In this document: positions 1 through 9,007 of the stretch, one piece after another
Numbering within the stretch: position 1 is the first letter of the stretch
Layout: the number at the start of each line of letters is the position of its first letter
NCBI RefSeq assembly: GCF_028993615.1
Contig: NZ_CP118632.1
Coordinates: forward strand, 2,108,001-2,172,000
DNA length: 64,000 nt
Direction of reading: 5' to 3'
Source: Herbaspirillum sp. WKF16
GTDB taxonomy: Bacteria; Pseudomonadota; Gammaproteobacteria; Burkholderiales; Burkholderiaceae_D
Notes under the pieces: model-generated
Told to the model about the DNA's origin: nothing
Seen by the model: the letters and a program-made list of their open reading frames with translations, nothing else
The model's database searches: none
Position numbers and translations under genes: made by a program

Positions 1-124
1 CCGCAATCTGTCGGACACCAGCGCCAAGATCAGCGAACTGACGCTGCAGCAGACTTACCTGGCGGCCGCGCAGAAGGTGTTCGTGTCCACCAGCAGCCTG
101 TCGCTGCTGAACTACCTGAAGTAA
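1..124 (+). CDS. flgL: FlgL C-terminus (hook-filament junction protein), partial
   Basis: Only the last 40 residues are present, read in the frame starting at base 2 and ending at TAA 122-124. They form an amphipathic, heptad-like helix (ISELTLQQTYLAAAQKVF) followed by the short tail SLLNYLK. This is the usual C-terminus of the hook-associated protein 3 / FlgL family, which joins hook to filament. The gene runs into the window from the left, so the flg (rod/hook) cluster probably lies upstream, and it converges on fliR. FlgK is less likely because its C-terminus ends differently. The identification rests on the tail only. Confidence 0.8.
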   Translation, partial: RNLSDTSAKISELTLQQTYLAAAQKVFVSTSSLSLLNYLK

Positions 125-163
125 TCGATCCGGCCGTTGCCGCTACATGGCGGCGCCGCGATG

Positions 164-194
164 AAAAAAAGGCGAACCTCGGTTCGCCTTTTTT
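164..194 (+). terminator. Bidirectional terminator between flgL and fliR
   Basis: A perfect 8-bp stem (GGCGAACC 171-178, GGTTCGCC 181-188) with a 2-nt gap is flanked by seven A on the left and six T on the right. It can therefore end flgL on the plus strand and, with weaker position, the fliR transcript on the minus strand. Nothing else is visible up to the fliR stop at 322. Confidence 0.85.
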
Positions 195-321
195 ATTGCT
201 GGCCGGCAGGGCACGCGACGCTGTTGGCCACCTGCGGCCCCACATCTCCCGCTTGCGCCAGGCCGGCCGACGGCACGCGCGCGTTGCCGCTCAGGGCGAA
301 GTTGCGCTATCTGGAATGCGG

Positions 322-1125
322 TCAGGGCTTGGGCAGCGCATTGACCGGCGGCACGCTGCCCAGCAGGCGCACCATTTCTATGCCGTCCGAGAGGAAGCGC
401 TGCATGGGCGTGAGCATGTAGGGCAGGCCGAATCCGATCAGGATGAAACCCGCCAGCATCGTGATGGAAAAGCCGATCCCGAACAGGTTCAGCTGCGGCG
501 CTGCGCGCGTCAGGATGCCCAGCGCCAGGTTGGTGATGAGCAGCGCGACGAGCAGCGGCAGCGACATCTGCAGGCCCATGCTGAATACCTTGGCGCCCCA
601 CAAGGCCAGCTGGTGAAATCCCTCGGTGGTGATGGGCTGGGCGCTGATCGGCAGGGAATGGAAACTCTCCGCCATCACTTGAAGCAGAAGCAGGTGGCCG
701 TTCAGGCTGAGGAAGACCATGGTCGCCAGCAGCGAGAACACTTGGCTGACCACCGAGGTGCGACCTTGCGACATGGGGTCGAAGAAAGCGGCGAACGACA
801 GGCCCATGGTGGAGCTCACCAGTTCGCCCGCGGCCTCGACGGAAGCGAACACGACGCGCATGGCCAGGCCCATCGACAGTCCGATGAGCAGCTGCTGCAG
901 GAGGATCAGGAGCCCCGTCATCGACATGGGATCGAGCGCGGCGGGGATGGGCACGTCGGAGGAAATGACGCCCGAGATCGCGATGCCCAGCAGGATCTTG
1001 ACCAGCATCGGCACGCTGGTATTGCCGAATGGCGGGGCGATGCTCAGCAAGCCGAGGATGCGCGTGGTCGGCCAGATGAACATGGCGATCCAGGCGTAGA
1101 GCTGCTGGCTGGTGAAAGTGAGCAT
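322..1125 (-). CDS. fliR: Flagellar export gate protein FliR
   Basis: FliR is an integral membrane component of the flagellar type III export gate, built with FliP and FliQ inside the MS ring. The protein is about 267 residues, normal for the family, with a run of hydrophobic segments and conserved text such as FIWPTTRILGLLSIAP near the N-terminus. It is the last gene of the fliLMNOPQR run, 54 bp after fliQ. I chose the ATG at 1125 (MLTFTSQQLY), which matches the usual FliR start. An in-frame TTG at 1140 with a weak CAGG upstream is the alternative. Confidence 0.93.
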   Translation of the reverse strand: MLTFTSQQLYAWIAMFIWPTTRILGLLSIAPPFGNTSVPMLVKILLGIAISGVISSDVPIPAALDPMSMTGLLILLQQLLIGLSMGLAMRVVFASVEAAGELVSSTMGLSFAAFFDPMSQGRTSVVSQVFSLLATMVFLSLNGHLLLLQVMAESFHSLPISAQPITTEGFHQLALWGAKVFSMGLQMSLPLLVALLITNLALGILTRAAPQLNLFGIGFSITMLAGFILIGFGLPYMLTPMQRFLSDGIEMVRLLGSVPPVNALPKP

Positions 1126-1179
1126 CGAGGAAAGCGGCAAGCGCCTGGAAAGAGCCGCCGCAGGGCGGCCGTTATCGGA

Positions 1180-1449
1180 TTACTGGACCATGGCCGGGAT
1201 GCCGGAGAACAGCGTATGCATGTAGTCCAGCATCACGGTCAGCATCCACGGGCCGGCGATGATGAGCGCAAGGAATACGCCCACCAGCTTGGGAATGAAC
1301 GACAGGGTTTGTTCGTTGATCTGCGTGGCGGCCTGGAAGATGCTCACCAGCAGGCCGATGATCAGCGCCGTCAGCAGCATGGGCGCGGCAACCAGCAGGG
1401 TGACTTCCATGGCCTGGCGGCCCATCGTCATGACGCTTTCAGGAGTCAT
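1180..1449 (-). CDS. fliQ: Flagellar export gate protein FliQ
   Basis: This is an 89-residue protein with two long hydrophobic segments (about residues 17-40 and 55-75), the size and topology of FliQ. FliQ packs around the FliP-FliR core of the flagellar type III export gate. The conserved stretch INEQTLSFIPK between the two helices is characteristic. An AGGAG ribosome binding site lies 8 bases before the ATG. It follows fliP after 9 bases and precedes fliR. Confidence 0.95.
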   Translation of the reverse strand: MTPESVMTMGRQAMEVTLLVAAPMLLTALIIGLLVSIFQAATQINEQTLSFIPKLVGVFLALIIAGPWMLTVMLDYMHTLFSGIPAMVQ

Positions 1450-1458
1450 CGCGCTCTC

Positions 1459-2286
1459 CTAGTAGAAACTTTGGGCAAGGGAGCCGATCAGCAGCTGCCA
1501 ACCGTCCACCAGCACGAACAGCATCAGCTTGAAGGGCAGCGACACGATGGCCGGCGACATCATCATCATCCCCATGGACATCAGGATACTGGCGACCACC
1601 ATGTCGATGATGAGGAAGGGAATGAAGATGGCGAAACCGATCTGGAACGCGGTCTTCAGTTCGCTGGTGACGAAGGCCGGCACCAGGAGGCGCAGCGGAA
1701 CGTCTTCCGGTCCTTGCAAATCGGGGCCGCGCGAGAGCTTGACGTACAGAGCCAGGTCGGCCTGGCGGGTCTGCTTGAGCATGAACTCCTTGAGCGGGGC
1801 GGCACCCTTGTCCAGCGCTTCCATCATCTGGATCTTGTTTTCGGAGAAGGGCTGGTAGGCTTCCGTATAGATGCGGTCGAAGGCCGGGCCCATCACGAAG
1901 AAGGTCAGGAACAGCGACAATCCGATCAGCACCTGGTTGGGCGGCGTGGATTGCGTGCCCAATGCCTGGCGCAGGAGGGACAGCACGATCATGATGCGCG
2001 TGAAGCAGGTCATCATCAGCAACGCCGCCGGGATGAACGACAGCGACGTCAGCAACAGCATGGTCTGGATCGGCAGCGTGTAGTTCGTGCCGCCGCCAGG
2101 CGCAGGGGTGCTGTTCAATGCGGGGATGCCTTGCTGGGCCGAGGCCGCCAGCGGCAGGCACAGCAGCAGGAGGATCCAGAAACGGCCGGAGCGCAGCAGC
2201 GAAGCCGCCTGCGTCATCCAGCGTCCGGCCATGCCGCGCACGGTAGCCGGAGAAGTCCCTTGCGGGTTAGGTTGTGCTGCCATCAT
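1459..2286 (-). CDS. fliP: Flagellar export gate protein FliP
   Basis: FliP forms the pentameric core of the flagellar type III export channel. The 275-residue product has a cleavable-looking N-terminal hydrophobic segment (about 35-50, ending LAASAQQ), then the conserved [19 protein letters not shown] block and C-terminal helices including [20 protein letters not shown]. All are hallmarks of FliP/YscR. The start overlaps the end of fliO by 20 bp. Two adjacent ATG codons (2286 and 2283) could serve, with ACAGG upstream. Confidence 0.95.
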   Translation of the reverse strand: MMAAQPNPQGTSPATVRGMAGRWMTQAASLLRSGRFWILLLLCLPLAASAQQGIPALNSTPAPGGGTNYTLPIQTMLLLTSLSFIPAALLMMTCFTRIMIVLSLLRQALGTQSTPPNQVLIGLSLFLTFFVMGPAFDRIYTEAYQPFSENKIQMMEALDKGAAPLKEFMLKQTRQADLALYVKLSRGPDLQGPEDVPLRLLVPAFVTSELKTAFQIGFAIFIPFLIIDMVVASILMSMGMMMMSPAIVSLPFKLMLFVLVDGWQLLIGSLAQSFY

Positions 2287-2824
2287 TGCCTGTGCGGTTC
2301 TGGCTGGCAGAAGCCGCGTTACGTTTGTCCATGGTTTGCTTGAGCCAGGAAGCGAACGCCGGCGCGCCGGCGGCTTGCTGGGTTGCCGCGACTTCCTGGC
2401 GCGGCATGGTGGTCAACGCATTGACGCGGCCGGGCGCCACGCCGACCACGATCCACTGGTCGCCGACTTCGATCACCATCACCCGTTCGCGGGTGCCGAC
2501 GCTGACGCCGCCGATCACCCTGGCCGCGGCGTTGCCGGCCAGGTTCTGCGTCAGGCCGAGCCGCTTGAACAGCCAGGCCACGCCGGCGATCAGGGCCAGC
2601 ACGGCGATCAGGCCGAGCAGCATGGTGAAGACGCTGCCGGTAGAAGAGGGCAGCGAGGCGCCGCCCAGCGCAGGCGCCGCGGATCCGGCGCCGCCGGTCG
2701 CAGCCTGGGCCCAGGCCTGGTTCAGCAGAAGGAAATGGGCGCCCAGAAACAGCAGGGCGGACGACAGGCCTGCCTGCGTCCGCCTTGGGCTGTTGGTGCG
2801 GGATACTGCGAAGATACGCTTCAT
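2267..2824 (-). CDS. fliO: Flagellar biosynthesis protein FliO
   Basis: FliO is a small membrane protein that helps assemble FliP during export-gate formation. The product of about 185 residues has a signal-like N-terminus (MKRIFAV to about AWAQA), an Ala/Gly linker, and one membrane helix ([20 protein letters not shown]) followed by a short beta-rich domain with [16 protein letters not shown], which matches FliO/FliZ. I chose the ATG at 2824 because it gives a clean signal peptide. An upstream in-frame TTG at 2848 is possible. It overlaps fliP by 20 bp. Confidence 0.9.
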   Translation of the reverse strand: MKRIFAVSRTNSPRRTQAGLSSALLFLGAHFLLLNQAWAQAATGGAGSAAPALGGASLPSSTGSVFTMLLGLIAVLALIAGVAWLFKRLGLTQNLAGNAAARVIGGVSVGTRERVMVIEVGDQWIVVGVAPGRVNALTTMPRQEVAATQQAAGAPAFASWLKQTMDKRNAASASQNRTGNDGSTT

Positions 2825-2857
2825 CAAATAGGCTTCATCGACGTGCAACCGTTCCGC

Positions 2858-3313
2858 TCAGCGGTTCAGTTTGCGGATACGTTCTGCCGGCGTGATGATA
2901 TCGGTCAGGCGAATACCGAACTTGTCGTTCACCACCACCACTTCGCCCTGGGCGATGAGGCAGCCGTTGACCAGCACGTCCATCGGTTCGCCGGCCATGC
3001 CGTCGAGTTCGACCACCGAACCCTGCGCCAGTTGCAGCAGGTTCTTGATGGCGATCTTGGTGCGGCCCAGTTCCACCGTCAGCTGCACCGGGATATCGAG
3101 GATGAAATCGATGTCGTTGGGCGTGTTGGTTTGGATGTCGGCCGAGCTCAGGTCCTTGAACACGGTAGCCTGGGCTGCCGTGGCGGCGATACCCTTCTCA
3201 TCCTCCATCTGGCCCTTTTTCTGCGCGTCTTCGGCTTGCGACTGTTCGGCCATGGCCGCGCCCCACGGATCGTCCTCCGCCGCAGTTTGACCTTCTACGT
3301 TCTCATCAGCCAT
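2858..3313 (-). CDS. fliN: Flagellar motor switch protein FliN
   Basis: FliN is a C-ring protein that controls rotor switching and docks the export ATPase. The product is 151 residues: an acidic, low-complexity N-terminus (MADENVEGQTAAEDDPWG) and a C-terminal SpoA domain of about 75 residues (LDIPVQLTVELGRTKI ... GEVVVVNDKFGIRLTDI). The start at 3313 is fixed by an AGGAGAG site 6 bases upstream. The frame stays open further upstream into fliM, but that extension is not FliN-like. It follows fliM after 2 bases. Confidence 0.95.
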   Translation of the reverse strand: MADENVEGQTAAEDDPWGAAMAEQSQAEDAQKKGQMEDEKGIAATAAQATVFKDLSSADIQTNTPNDIDFILDIPVQLTVELGRTKIAIKNLLQLAQGSVVELDGMAGEPMDVLVNGCLIAQGEVVVVNDKFGIRLTDIITPAERIRKLNR

Positions 3314-3315
3314 TA

Positions 3316-4317
3316 CTACTCTCCTTGAAAGCTTTCTGGTGTTTCTTGGGTGATGGAAAGCAGCTTCTCGACGCGTAAGGCGTATTGGCCATTGAATTGG
3401 CCGTAGTTGCATTCCATCACAGGCACGCCGTCGACCTGGGCATTGACGGTCTCGGTGGTTTGCAGCGGGATCACGTCGCCGACTTGCATGTTGAGCAGGT
3501 CGGTGAAGGTAACGCGGGCGGTGCCGAAATTGACGATCAGTTCGACTTCAGCGGTCTGGATCTGCTGCTTCATCAGGCGGATCCAGCGCTTGTCGACCTC
3601 CAGGGCCTCACCCTGCATGCTGCTGGTGAGGCGGTCACGCACCGGCTCGATCATCGAGTAGGGCGTGCAGATATGAATTTCGCCCGACACCGGGCCAAGC
3701 TCGATGGTGAAGGTGGTCGAGACCACCACTTCATTGGGCGTGGCGATGTTGGCGAACTGGGTGTTCATTTCCGACCGGATGAATTCGAATTCGATCGGAT
3801 AGATGGGTTCCCACGACTTGGCGTAGTTCTCGAAGGTGATTTCCAGCACGCGCATGATGATGCGCTGCTCGGTGGGCGTGAATTCGCGGCCTTCGATGCG
3901 GGTGTGGAAGCGACCGTCGCCGCCGAACATGTTGTCCACCAGCATGAACACGAACTGGGGATCGAACACCACCAGGCCGATGCCGCGGAACGGTTTGATG
4001 TGGACCAGGTTGAGGTTGGTCGGCACCACCAGGTTGCGGATGAACTCGCTGTACTTGGACACCTTCACCGGACCGACCGAGATCTCGGCGGTGCGGTGCA
4101 GGAAGTTGAACAGGCCGATGCGGAACAGACGGGCGAAACGCTCGTTGATGATTTCGAGCGTGGGCATGCGTCCGCGGACGATGCGTTCCTGCGTTGCCAG
4201 GTTGTAGGTACGTACCGTACCAGGAGATTCTTCGACGATCTTTTCTTCGTCGTCATCCCCCGTCACGCCCTTTAAAAGGGCATCGACTTCTTCCTGCGAT
4301 AGAAAGTGCTCGGCCAT
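3316..4317 (-). CDS. fliM: Flagellar motor switch protein FliM
   Basis: FliM forms the C-ring and binds phosphorylated CheY to reverse the motor. The 333-residue protein begins with the CheY-binding peptide typical of FliM (FLSQEEVDALLKGVTG, residues 4-19). A middle CheC-like domain follows (NIVVPTNLNLVHIKPFRGIG region) and then a C-terminal SpoA domain that pairs with FliN. Length and order are standard. It lies between fliL and fliN in a tight run, with AGAAGAG about 8 bases before the ATG. Confidence 0.96.
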   Translation of the reverse strand: MAEHFLSQEEVDALLKGVTGDDDEEKIVEESPGTVRTYNLATQERIVRGRMPTLEIINERFARLFRIGLFNFLHRTAEISVGPVKVSKYSEFIRNLVVPTNLNLVHIKPFRGIGLVVFDPQFVFMLVDNMFGGDGRFHTRIEGREFTPTEQRIIMRVLEITFENYAKSWEPIYPIEFEFIRSEMNTQFANIATPNEVVVSTTFTIELGPVSGEIHICTPYSMIEPVRDRLTSSMQGEALEVDKRWIRLMKQQIQTAEVELIVNFGTARVTFTDLLNMQVGDVIPLQTTETVNAQVDGVPVMECNYGQFNGQYALRVEKLLSITQETPESFQGE

Positions 4318-4339
4318 GGTCGTGTAACTCTTCTGACGC

Positions 4340-4855
4340 TTACTGCTGCTGGATCACAAAGGAGGTGTAGAACACGTCGGTGATCTGCGGTCCCTTGCCC
4401 TTGCCGGAGAACGGCTCGCCCAACTGGTCGACGATCTCGTCGGTCAGCTTGCGCTTGCCTTCGTTGGTCAGCAGCTCGGATGCCTTCTTGCTCGACAGCA
4501 CCATCAGCAGGCGGCTGCGCACCTGGGGCATGTAGAGCTTGAGCGCTTCGGCGGTTCCGCCGTCGGCGACCTGCAGGGTCATCGCCACTTGCAGGTATTG
4601 ATCGCCGCTTTCCTGCTGCAGGTTGACCACGAAGGGTTCGATGACCACGAAGGTAGGCGCCTTGGCCTCGACCTTCTCTTCAGCGTGCTCTTCCTCGCCT
4701 TTCTTCTTGCCGCCCATCATGAAGAATGCGGCGGCGCCCCCGATCACCAGCACCAGTACGGCGCCGACGATGATGAACAGCATTTTCTTGCTGGATTTGG
4801 CTGGCGCCGCGTCTGCTTCAGCTCCCTTGGCCGGGGCTTTTCCTTTTGTTGCCAT
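4340..4855 (-). CDS. fliL: Flagellar basal body protein FliL
   Basis: FliL is a single-pass inner membrane protein that surrounds the stator and supports torque. The 171-residue product has a basic Ala/Lys-rich N-terminus, one membrane helix (about residues 25-47), a charged KKKGEEEHAEEK linker and a periplasmic domain starting at PTFVVIEPFVVNLQ, the conserved FliL core. AAAGGAAA precedes the ATG. It opens the fliLMNOPQR run, and a sigma-28-like promoter lies about 50 bases upstream. Confidence 0.94.
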   Translation of the reverse strand: MATKGKAPAKGAEADAAPAKSSKKMLFIIVGAVLVLVIGGAAAFFMMGGKKKGEEEHAEEKVEAKAPTFVVIEPFVVNLQQESGDQYLQVAMTLQVADGGTAEALKLYMPQVRSRLLMVLSSKKASELLTNEGKRKLTDEIVDQLGEPFSGKGKGPQITDVFYTSFVIQQQ

Positions 4856-4903
4856 CTACTGTTTTCCTTTCAGTTCGTCTGCGCGTATTGCTTGGTAGTG
4901 TGC

Positions 4904-4930
4904 TTATCGGCAAAGAATTCTTATTGTTGA
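4904..4930 (-). promoter_or_regulatory. Sigma-28 (FliA)-type promoter before fliL
   Basis: On the minus strand the octamer GCCGATAA (4904-4911) is a perfect match to the sigma-28 -10 element. The -35 octamer TCAACAAT (4923-4930) lies exactly 11 bases upstream, against the consensus TAAAGTTT with TAAA core. The -35 match is partial (TCAA core). It sits in the 170-bp gap between fliK and fliL and would let fliL-R be expressed as a later-class unit, separate from fliF-K. Confidence 0.6.
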
Positions 4931-5025
4931 GTCTTGCGCGGACGATAAAACTTTTCCCCGTACTGCATTTTGTCGTTCAGTGCTTGGCGAGCCGCCTTCG
5001 GATGCGCCGTCGTGCCGGCGCGTCG

Positions 5026-6288
5026 TCAGACGAAGGTGTCGACCAGGCCCAGGCCAGCGCTGGTGACGGCGGCGTTGCCGGCCGCTGCCACGGCGACATC
5101 GCCTTCATCGTCCTTGCCGAAGCGGCCGGAAGAGGAGCGGGCCTGTTGTTGCTGGCCATTGGCGCCTTGCTGCTGGTTGGGCATACCGGTATTGACGGTG
5201 GCCTGGCCCAGCTGAATGCCTGCCTGGTCCATCATCTCGCGCAGCTTGGGCATGGCGGCTTCCAGCGCCTGCTTGACTTCAGGCTGGGCGGTGATGAAGG
5301 TGGCGTCCGCTTGCTGGTTGTGCACGTTCAGCACCACCTGCATGGGGCCCAGGTCGGGTGGGGTCAGCGTCAACGAGGCGCTCTGGATGCCGCCGCTGAC
5401 CATCCAGGTGATCTTTTGACCGACGGCCTGGTCCCAGCCGGCGCTGCCGACGTTGGGCTGGATCTTGTCCGTATAGGCGGCGGGGAAGACTGCCTGCGGC
5501 TGGTTGGCGGCCAATGCCTGCTGCATCGCGGGCATGATCACCGGCGACGGCGCGGCTTGCGCGGCATCCTGCTTGGCCAGGGCGACTTCCGGCGCCAGCT
5601 TGGCGCCTTGCGACTTGGCGGCCAGCGCGCTCGCATCTTCCTTCGGCGCGGTCTTGTTTTCCGCGCTCAGATCGATTGCCGGCTTGTCGCTCTTGACGGG
5701 GCGCGCGGCGGCGTCTGCATTCTGCTGCGCCAGGTCCGGCGCGGCTTCCTTCTTTGCGTTGTTGGCGTTCACGGCGCTTTGCAGGCCGGCGAAGTCGATC
5801 TTCTTGTCCTTGGCGTCCAGCGCCAGCGGCTGGTCGTCGCCTTGCAGCGAGAGCTTGCCGCCGTTGCGCTTGGCTTGCGCCAGCAGATCGGCCTCGGTGT
5901 CTTCGCTCTTGCCGTTGCTGACCGGCTTGACCGCGTTCTGCTCCAGGTTGGCGACCAGCGCCAGCAGCTCGGCAGACGCCTGGGTGGTGGTGTCGTCGGA
6001 CTCGTCGTCGTCCTTGTCGGCATCCTGCTTCTTCGCGGCGGCGTCGGCGTCGGCCGGCTTGCTGGCCGCGGCCGTCTGCGCAGGCTGGCTCGGCTTGGCC
6101 GGCTCTTCGGCGGCGCGCGGCTTGTCCTGCGATTTATTTTCGGCGTTGCGGTTGTTGACCTGGCTGTTGAGCACCTGGTTGAAGGGCGCGTCGGCGCTGA
6201 AGCTGTCGGCCGGATTGGACGAGCGGGAGCCGGTGGTCGCGCTTTGCGAGCCGGTAATCACGTTCAGCAGCGGCAGGGAAGTGTTCAT
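5026..6288 (-). CDS. fliK: Flagellar hook-length control protein FliK
   Basis: FliK is a secreted molecular ruler that sets hook length and triggers the FlhB specificity switch. The 420-residue protein has a long low-complexity Ala/Lys/Asp-rich ruler region (residues about 20-270). The C-terminal Flg_hook domain (about 290-385) contains LTLTPPDLGPMQVVLNV and MPKLREMMDQAGIQLGQATV. A Gln-rich tail follows. I placed the start at ATG 6288 (MNTSLPLLNV). The frame is open further upstream, but that part overlaps fliJ antisense-like text and is not FliK-like. It follows fliJ by 43 bp. Confidence 0.92.
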   Translation of the reverse strand: MNTSLPLLNVITGSQSATTGSRSSNPADSFSADAPFNQVLNSQVNNRNAENKSQDKPRAAEEPAKPSQPAQTAAASKPADADAAAKKQDADKDDDESDDTTTQASAELLALVANLEQNAVKPVSNGKSEDTEADLLAQAKRNGGKLSLQGDDQPLALDAKDKKIDFAGLQSAVNANNAKKEAAPDLAQQNADAAARPVKSDKPAIDLSAENKTAPKEDASALAAKSQGAKLAPEVALAKQDAAQAAPSPVIMPAMQQALAANQPQAVFPAAYTDKIQPNVGSAGWDQAVGQKITWMVSGGIQSASLTLTPPDLGPMQVVLNVHNQQADATFITAQPEVKQALEAAMPKLREMMDQAGIQLGQATVNTGMPNQQQGANGQQQQARSSSGRFGKDDEGDVAVAAAGNAAVTSAGLGLVDTFV

Positions 6289-6331
6289 GGTGTAAGCCTG
6301 TCGGTAGGTGCAGGTCGTTGCTTCGTCGTGT

Positions 6332-6772
6332 CTATCGTTTGTAGAAGGTGATGCGAGCGGCATGCTCGTCCATCGCCTTCTGGTCGCGCTTGCTTTCCTT
6401 GCGCATTTCCTTTTCCTTGGCGCGCGCGGCCAGCGTGCCGTAGGACATGCGCTTGCGTTCGCACGCCTGCCACGCGGCGCGCGCATCGGCCACGCGCTGC
6501 TGGCTGTTGCGCACCACATCGTGCTGGCCGGTGATGGCGACATCGATCTTTTCGATGAAGAGCTGGAAGTTGCGATAGCTCAGCGCCGTCAGGCCGGTGG
6601 TCAGCGTGTCCTGGAACCGCGCGGCGTAATCGTCGCGGTATTGTTGCAAAATGCCAAGTTTCTGCTGCGCTTCCTCGCTCACGCGAATAGCCCGGCCGAG
6701 GCGTTTGGTCGCTTCGTCGGTCTCTTTTGTCGCCAATTCGATCAGCGTATCGAGTGCGGAGGGAGTAGCCAT
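6332..6772 (-). CDS. fliJ: Flagellar export chaperone FliJ
   Basis: This is a 146-residue, highly charged, almost fully helical protein predicted to form an antiparallel coiled coil, the size and position of FliJ. FliJ escorts substrates and couples the FliI ATPase to the export gate. The segment DTLIELATKETDEATKRLG at the start and the Lys/Arg/Glu-rich C-terminus (RAKEKEMRKESKRDQKAMDE) fit the family. It lies directly after fliI (37-bp gap) and before fliK. Sequence conservation in this family is low, so gene order carries weight here. Confidence 0.9.
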   Translation of the reverse strand: MATPSALDTLIELATKETDEATKRLGRAIRVSEEAQQKLGILQQYRDDYAARFQDTLTTGLTALSYRNFQLFIEKIDVAITGQHDVVRNSQQRVADARAAWQACERKRMSYGTLAARAKEKEMRKESKRDQKAMDEHAARITFYKR

Positions 6773-6809
6773 GATGGTTTTGATTATATTTTTGCGTGCC
6801 GGTGCTCAA

Positions 6810-8216
6810 TCAACCGAATAGAGCGGTAAGTTGCCTCAAGCTCTCTGATACATCGGCCTGCTCATGAATTCCCTGCTGCAAAAACGCTTCGATTCTTGGC
6901 AATAAGGCAATGGCTTCATCCAGCACCGGGTCGCTGCCGGCGGAGTAAGCGCCCACGCTGATGAGGTCGCGGTTGCGCTGGTAGCGCGAATACAGCTGCT
7001 TGAGGTGGCGCGCGCGACGCTGGTGCTGCTCATCCGTGATGCCGTGCATGGCGCGGCTGATCGATTGCTCGATGTCGATGGCTGGGTAGTGGCCGGATTC
7101 CGCCAACTGGCGGTTGAGCACGATGTGGCCGTCCAGGATCGCCCGCGCGGCGTCGGCGATCGGATCCTGCTGGTCGTCGCCCTCGGTCAGCACCGTGTAG
7201 AACGCGGTGATGGAGCCGCCGCCCTCATCGCCGTTGCCGGCGCGTTCGACCAGCGCCGGCAGCTTGGCGAACACCGAGGGCGGGTAGCCCTTGGTCGCAG
7301 GGGGCTCGCCGATGGCCAGGGCGATTTCGCGTTGCGCCATGGCGTAGCGGGTCAGCGAATCCATGATCAGCAGCACATCCTTGCCCTGGTCGCGGAAGTA
7401 TTCGGCGATCGAGGTGCAGTAGGCGGCTCCCTGCAGGCGCATCAGCGGGGGCGTGTCGGCCGGCGCGGCCACCACCACGGAGCGCGCCAGGCCTTCGGCG
7501 CCCAGGATCTCCTCGATGAATTCCTTCACTTCGCGGCCGCGTTCGCCGATCAGTCCGACCACGATGACGTCGGCGCTGGTGTAGCGGGCCATCATGCCCA
7601 GCAGCACGCTCTTGCCCACGCCTGAGCCCGCGAACAGGCCCATGCGCTGGCCGCGGCCGACGGTGAGCATGGAATTGATGGCGCGGATGCCGGTGTCGAG
7701 GATGTCGCGGATCGGCGCGCGGCCCAGCGGATTGGCCGCGCGCACGGCCAGCGGCGCGGAACGTTCGGTGTGCAACGGGCCGTAGTTGTCGAGCGGGCGT
7801 CCGGCGCCGTCCAGCACGCGGCCCAGCAGTTCGTCGCCGACCGGCAGGCGCCGGCTGTGCTCATCGGCGCGACGCGGCGTGAAGGTGATGGGGCCGGTGC
7901 GCGGCGGCGGCTTGACCGGCTCGACCGGGAACACGCGGGTGCCGGGCACGATGCCTTCGACATCGCTTTGCGGCATCAGGAACAGGCGATCGTCCTGGAA
8001 GCCGACGACTTCCGCTTCGATCATGGTGCCATTGGGCAGGGGGACATTGCAGGGGCTGCCGACCGGGAGCTTCAGCCCGACGGCTTCCATCACCAGGCCG
8101 GCCACGCGCGTAATGCGGCCGGCAGTCTGGGTGGGCTCGGCCATGCCGACCAGGCTGCGGCAGTTGTGCAGGTAGGCTTGCCAGAGGCTGCTGTGAGAGG
8201 GCATGGGGGAGTTCAT
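6810..8216 (-). CDS. fliI: Flagellum-specific ATPase FliI
   Basis: FliI is the export ATPase, related to F1 beta, that sits under the export gate with FliH and FliJ. In the 468-residue protein the Walker A motif is FAGSGVGKS (195-203). [11 protein letters not shown] block follows around 224, and the Walker B strand is [17 protein letters not shown]. The C-terminus with the helical [22 protein letters not shown] region is also typical. It follows fliH after a 28-bp gap. Confidence 0.97.
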   Translation of the reverse strand: MNSPMPSHSSLWQAYLHNCRSLVGMAEPTQTAGRITRVAGLVMEAVGLKLPVGSPCNVPLPNGTMIEAEVVGFQDDRLFLMPQSDVEGIVPGTRVFPVEPVKPPPRTGPITFTPRRADEHSRRLPVGDELLGRVLDGAGRPLDNYGPLHTERSAPLAVRAANPLGRAPIRDILDTGIRAINSMLTVGRGQRMGLFAGSGVGKSVLLGMMARYTSADVIVVGLIGERGREVKEFIEEILGAEGLARSVVVAAPADTPPLMRLQGAAYCTSIAEYFRDQGKDVLLIMDSLTRYAMAQREIALAIGEPPATKGYPPSVFAKLPALVERAGNGDEGGGSITAFYTVLTEGDDQQDPIADAARAILDGHIVLNRQLAESGHYPAIDIEQSISRAMHGITDEQHQRRARHLKQLYSRYQRNRDLISVGAYSAGSDPVLDEAIALLPRIEAFLQQGIHEQADVSESLRQLTALFG

Positions 8217-8244
8217 GCGGGTCTCCCGGTCAGATCTTCATTGC

Positions 8245-8955
8245 TCAATCCAGCCAGTCGAGCTGCTTGGACAGCGACTCGGCCAGGCGCTTCCAGCGCG
8301 TTTGCGCGGTCGCGTCGATCTGGTTGGTGCGGGTTTCCACGCGGCAGCCGCCGCGCAGCATGTGCTGGTCTTCCTCGATCTTCCAGCCATGCTTGACCAA
8401 CTCCTCGCCCATGTGTTCGCGCACCAGTGTCGCGTCTTCCGGATTGAGCGTGAGCGTGGCCGGCAATTGCAGGCCGGGCAGGGAGTGAATGGCTGTGCTG
8501 ACGGTGGGCAGGATCAGCTCCGGGCGCACGTTCAGGGCGGTCTTGAGCATGGCCTTGGACAGGTCCAGCGCAAGGTCCAGCATTTCCGGCGCCATGCTTT
8601 CGCTGCATTGCGAGACCTCGGTGCTGAAGTTGGCCGCAATCTGGCGGAAGTGCTGGATGGCTTCGTTGATTTCCTTCTGGCCTTGCTGCAAGCCGGCCAT
8701 GTAGCCTTCGGCGCGGCCGGCCTCCAGGCCGTGCTGGCGGCCTTCGGCGAAACCTTCCTGGCGGGCCGCTTCGCGAATCGCGTCCAGCTGCTCCGCGGTC
8801 AGTTGCGGCACCGGCGGCGGTTCCTCGTCGAACTCATCCTCGGCAGCATGTGCCGGGACCGGTTCAGGCTCAGGTTCTCCCCGGTCGTTGAACGACGCCA
8901 GCTCCCAACGCTGGTAGGGCGTCATTTCTTCCTTGGGAATGATCTTCGCACGCAT
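8245..8955 (-). CDS. fliH: Flagellar assembly protein FliH
   Basis: FliH is the stalk and negative regulator of the FliI ATPase and anchors it to the C ring. The 236-residue protein has an N-terminal region rich in Pro/Glu, then repeated small-residue spacing typical of FliH GxxxG repeats (EGFAEGRQHGLEAGRAEGY, about 68-86). The C-terminal domain resembles the second-stalk ATP synthase delta subunit (GWKIEEDQHMLRGGCRVET). It lies between fliG and fliI. Confidence 0.93.
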   Translation of the reverse strand: MRAKIIPKEEMTPYQRWELASFNDRGEPEPEPVPAHAAEDEFDEEPPPVPQLTAEQLDAIREAARQEGFAEGRQHGLEAGRAEGYMAGLQQGQKEINEAIQHFRQIAANFSTEVSQCSESMAPEMLDLALDLSKAMLKTALNVRPELILPTVSTAIHSLPGLQLPATLTLNPEDATLVREHMGEELVKHGWKIEEDQHMLRGGCRVETRTNQIDATAQTRWKRLAESLSKQLDWLD

Positions 8956-9007
8956 GGCTTACATTAACTCCAACTTGACGGCAAGCCGCGGGGCACCAGC
9001 AAACTCA

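Noticed and set aside
196..2343. A 715-codon open frame on the plus strand opposite fliP, fliQ and fliR
   Set aside because: It is antisense to three conserved genes, rich in Arg/Gln/His/Gly as expected from high-GC reverse reading, and has no family resemblance.
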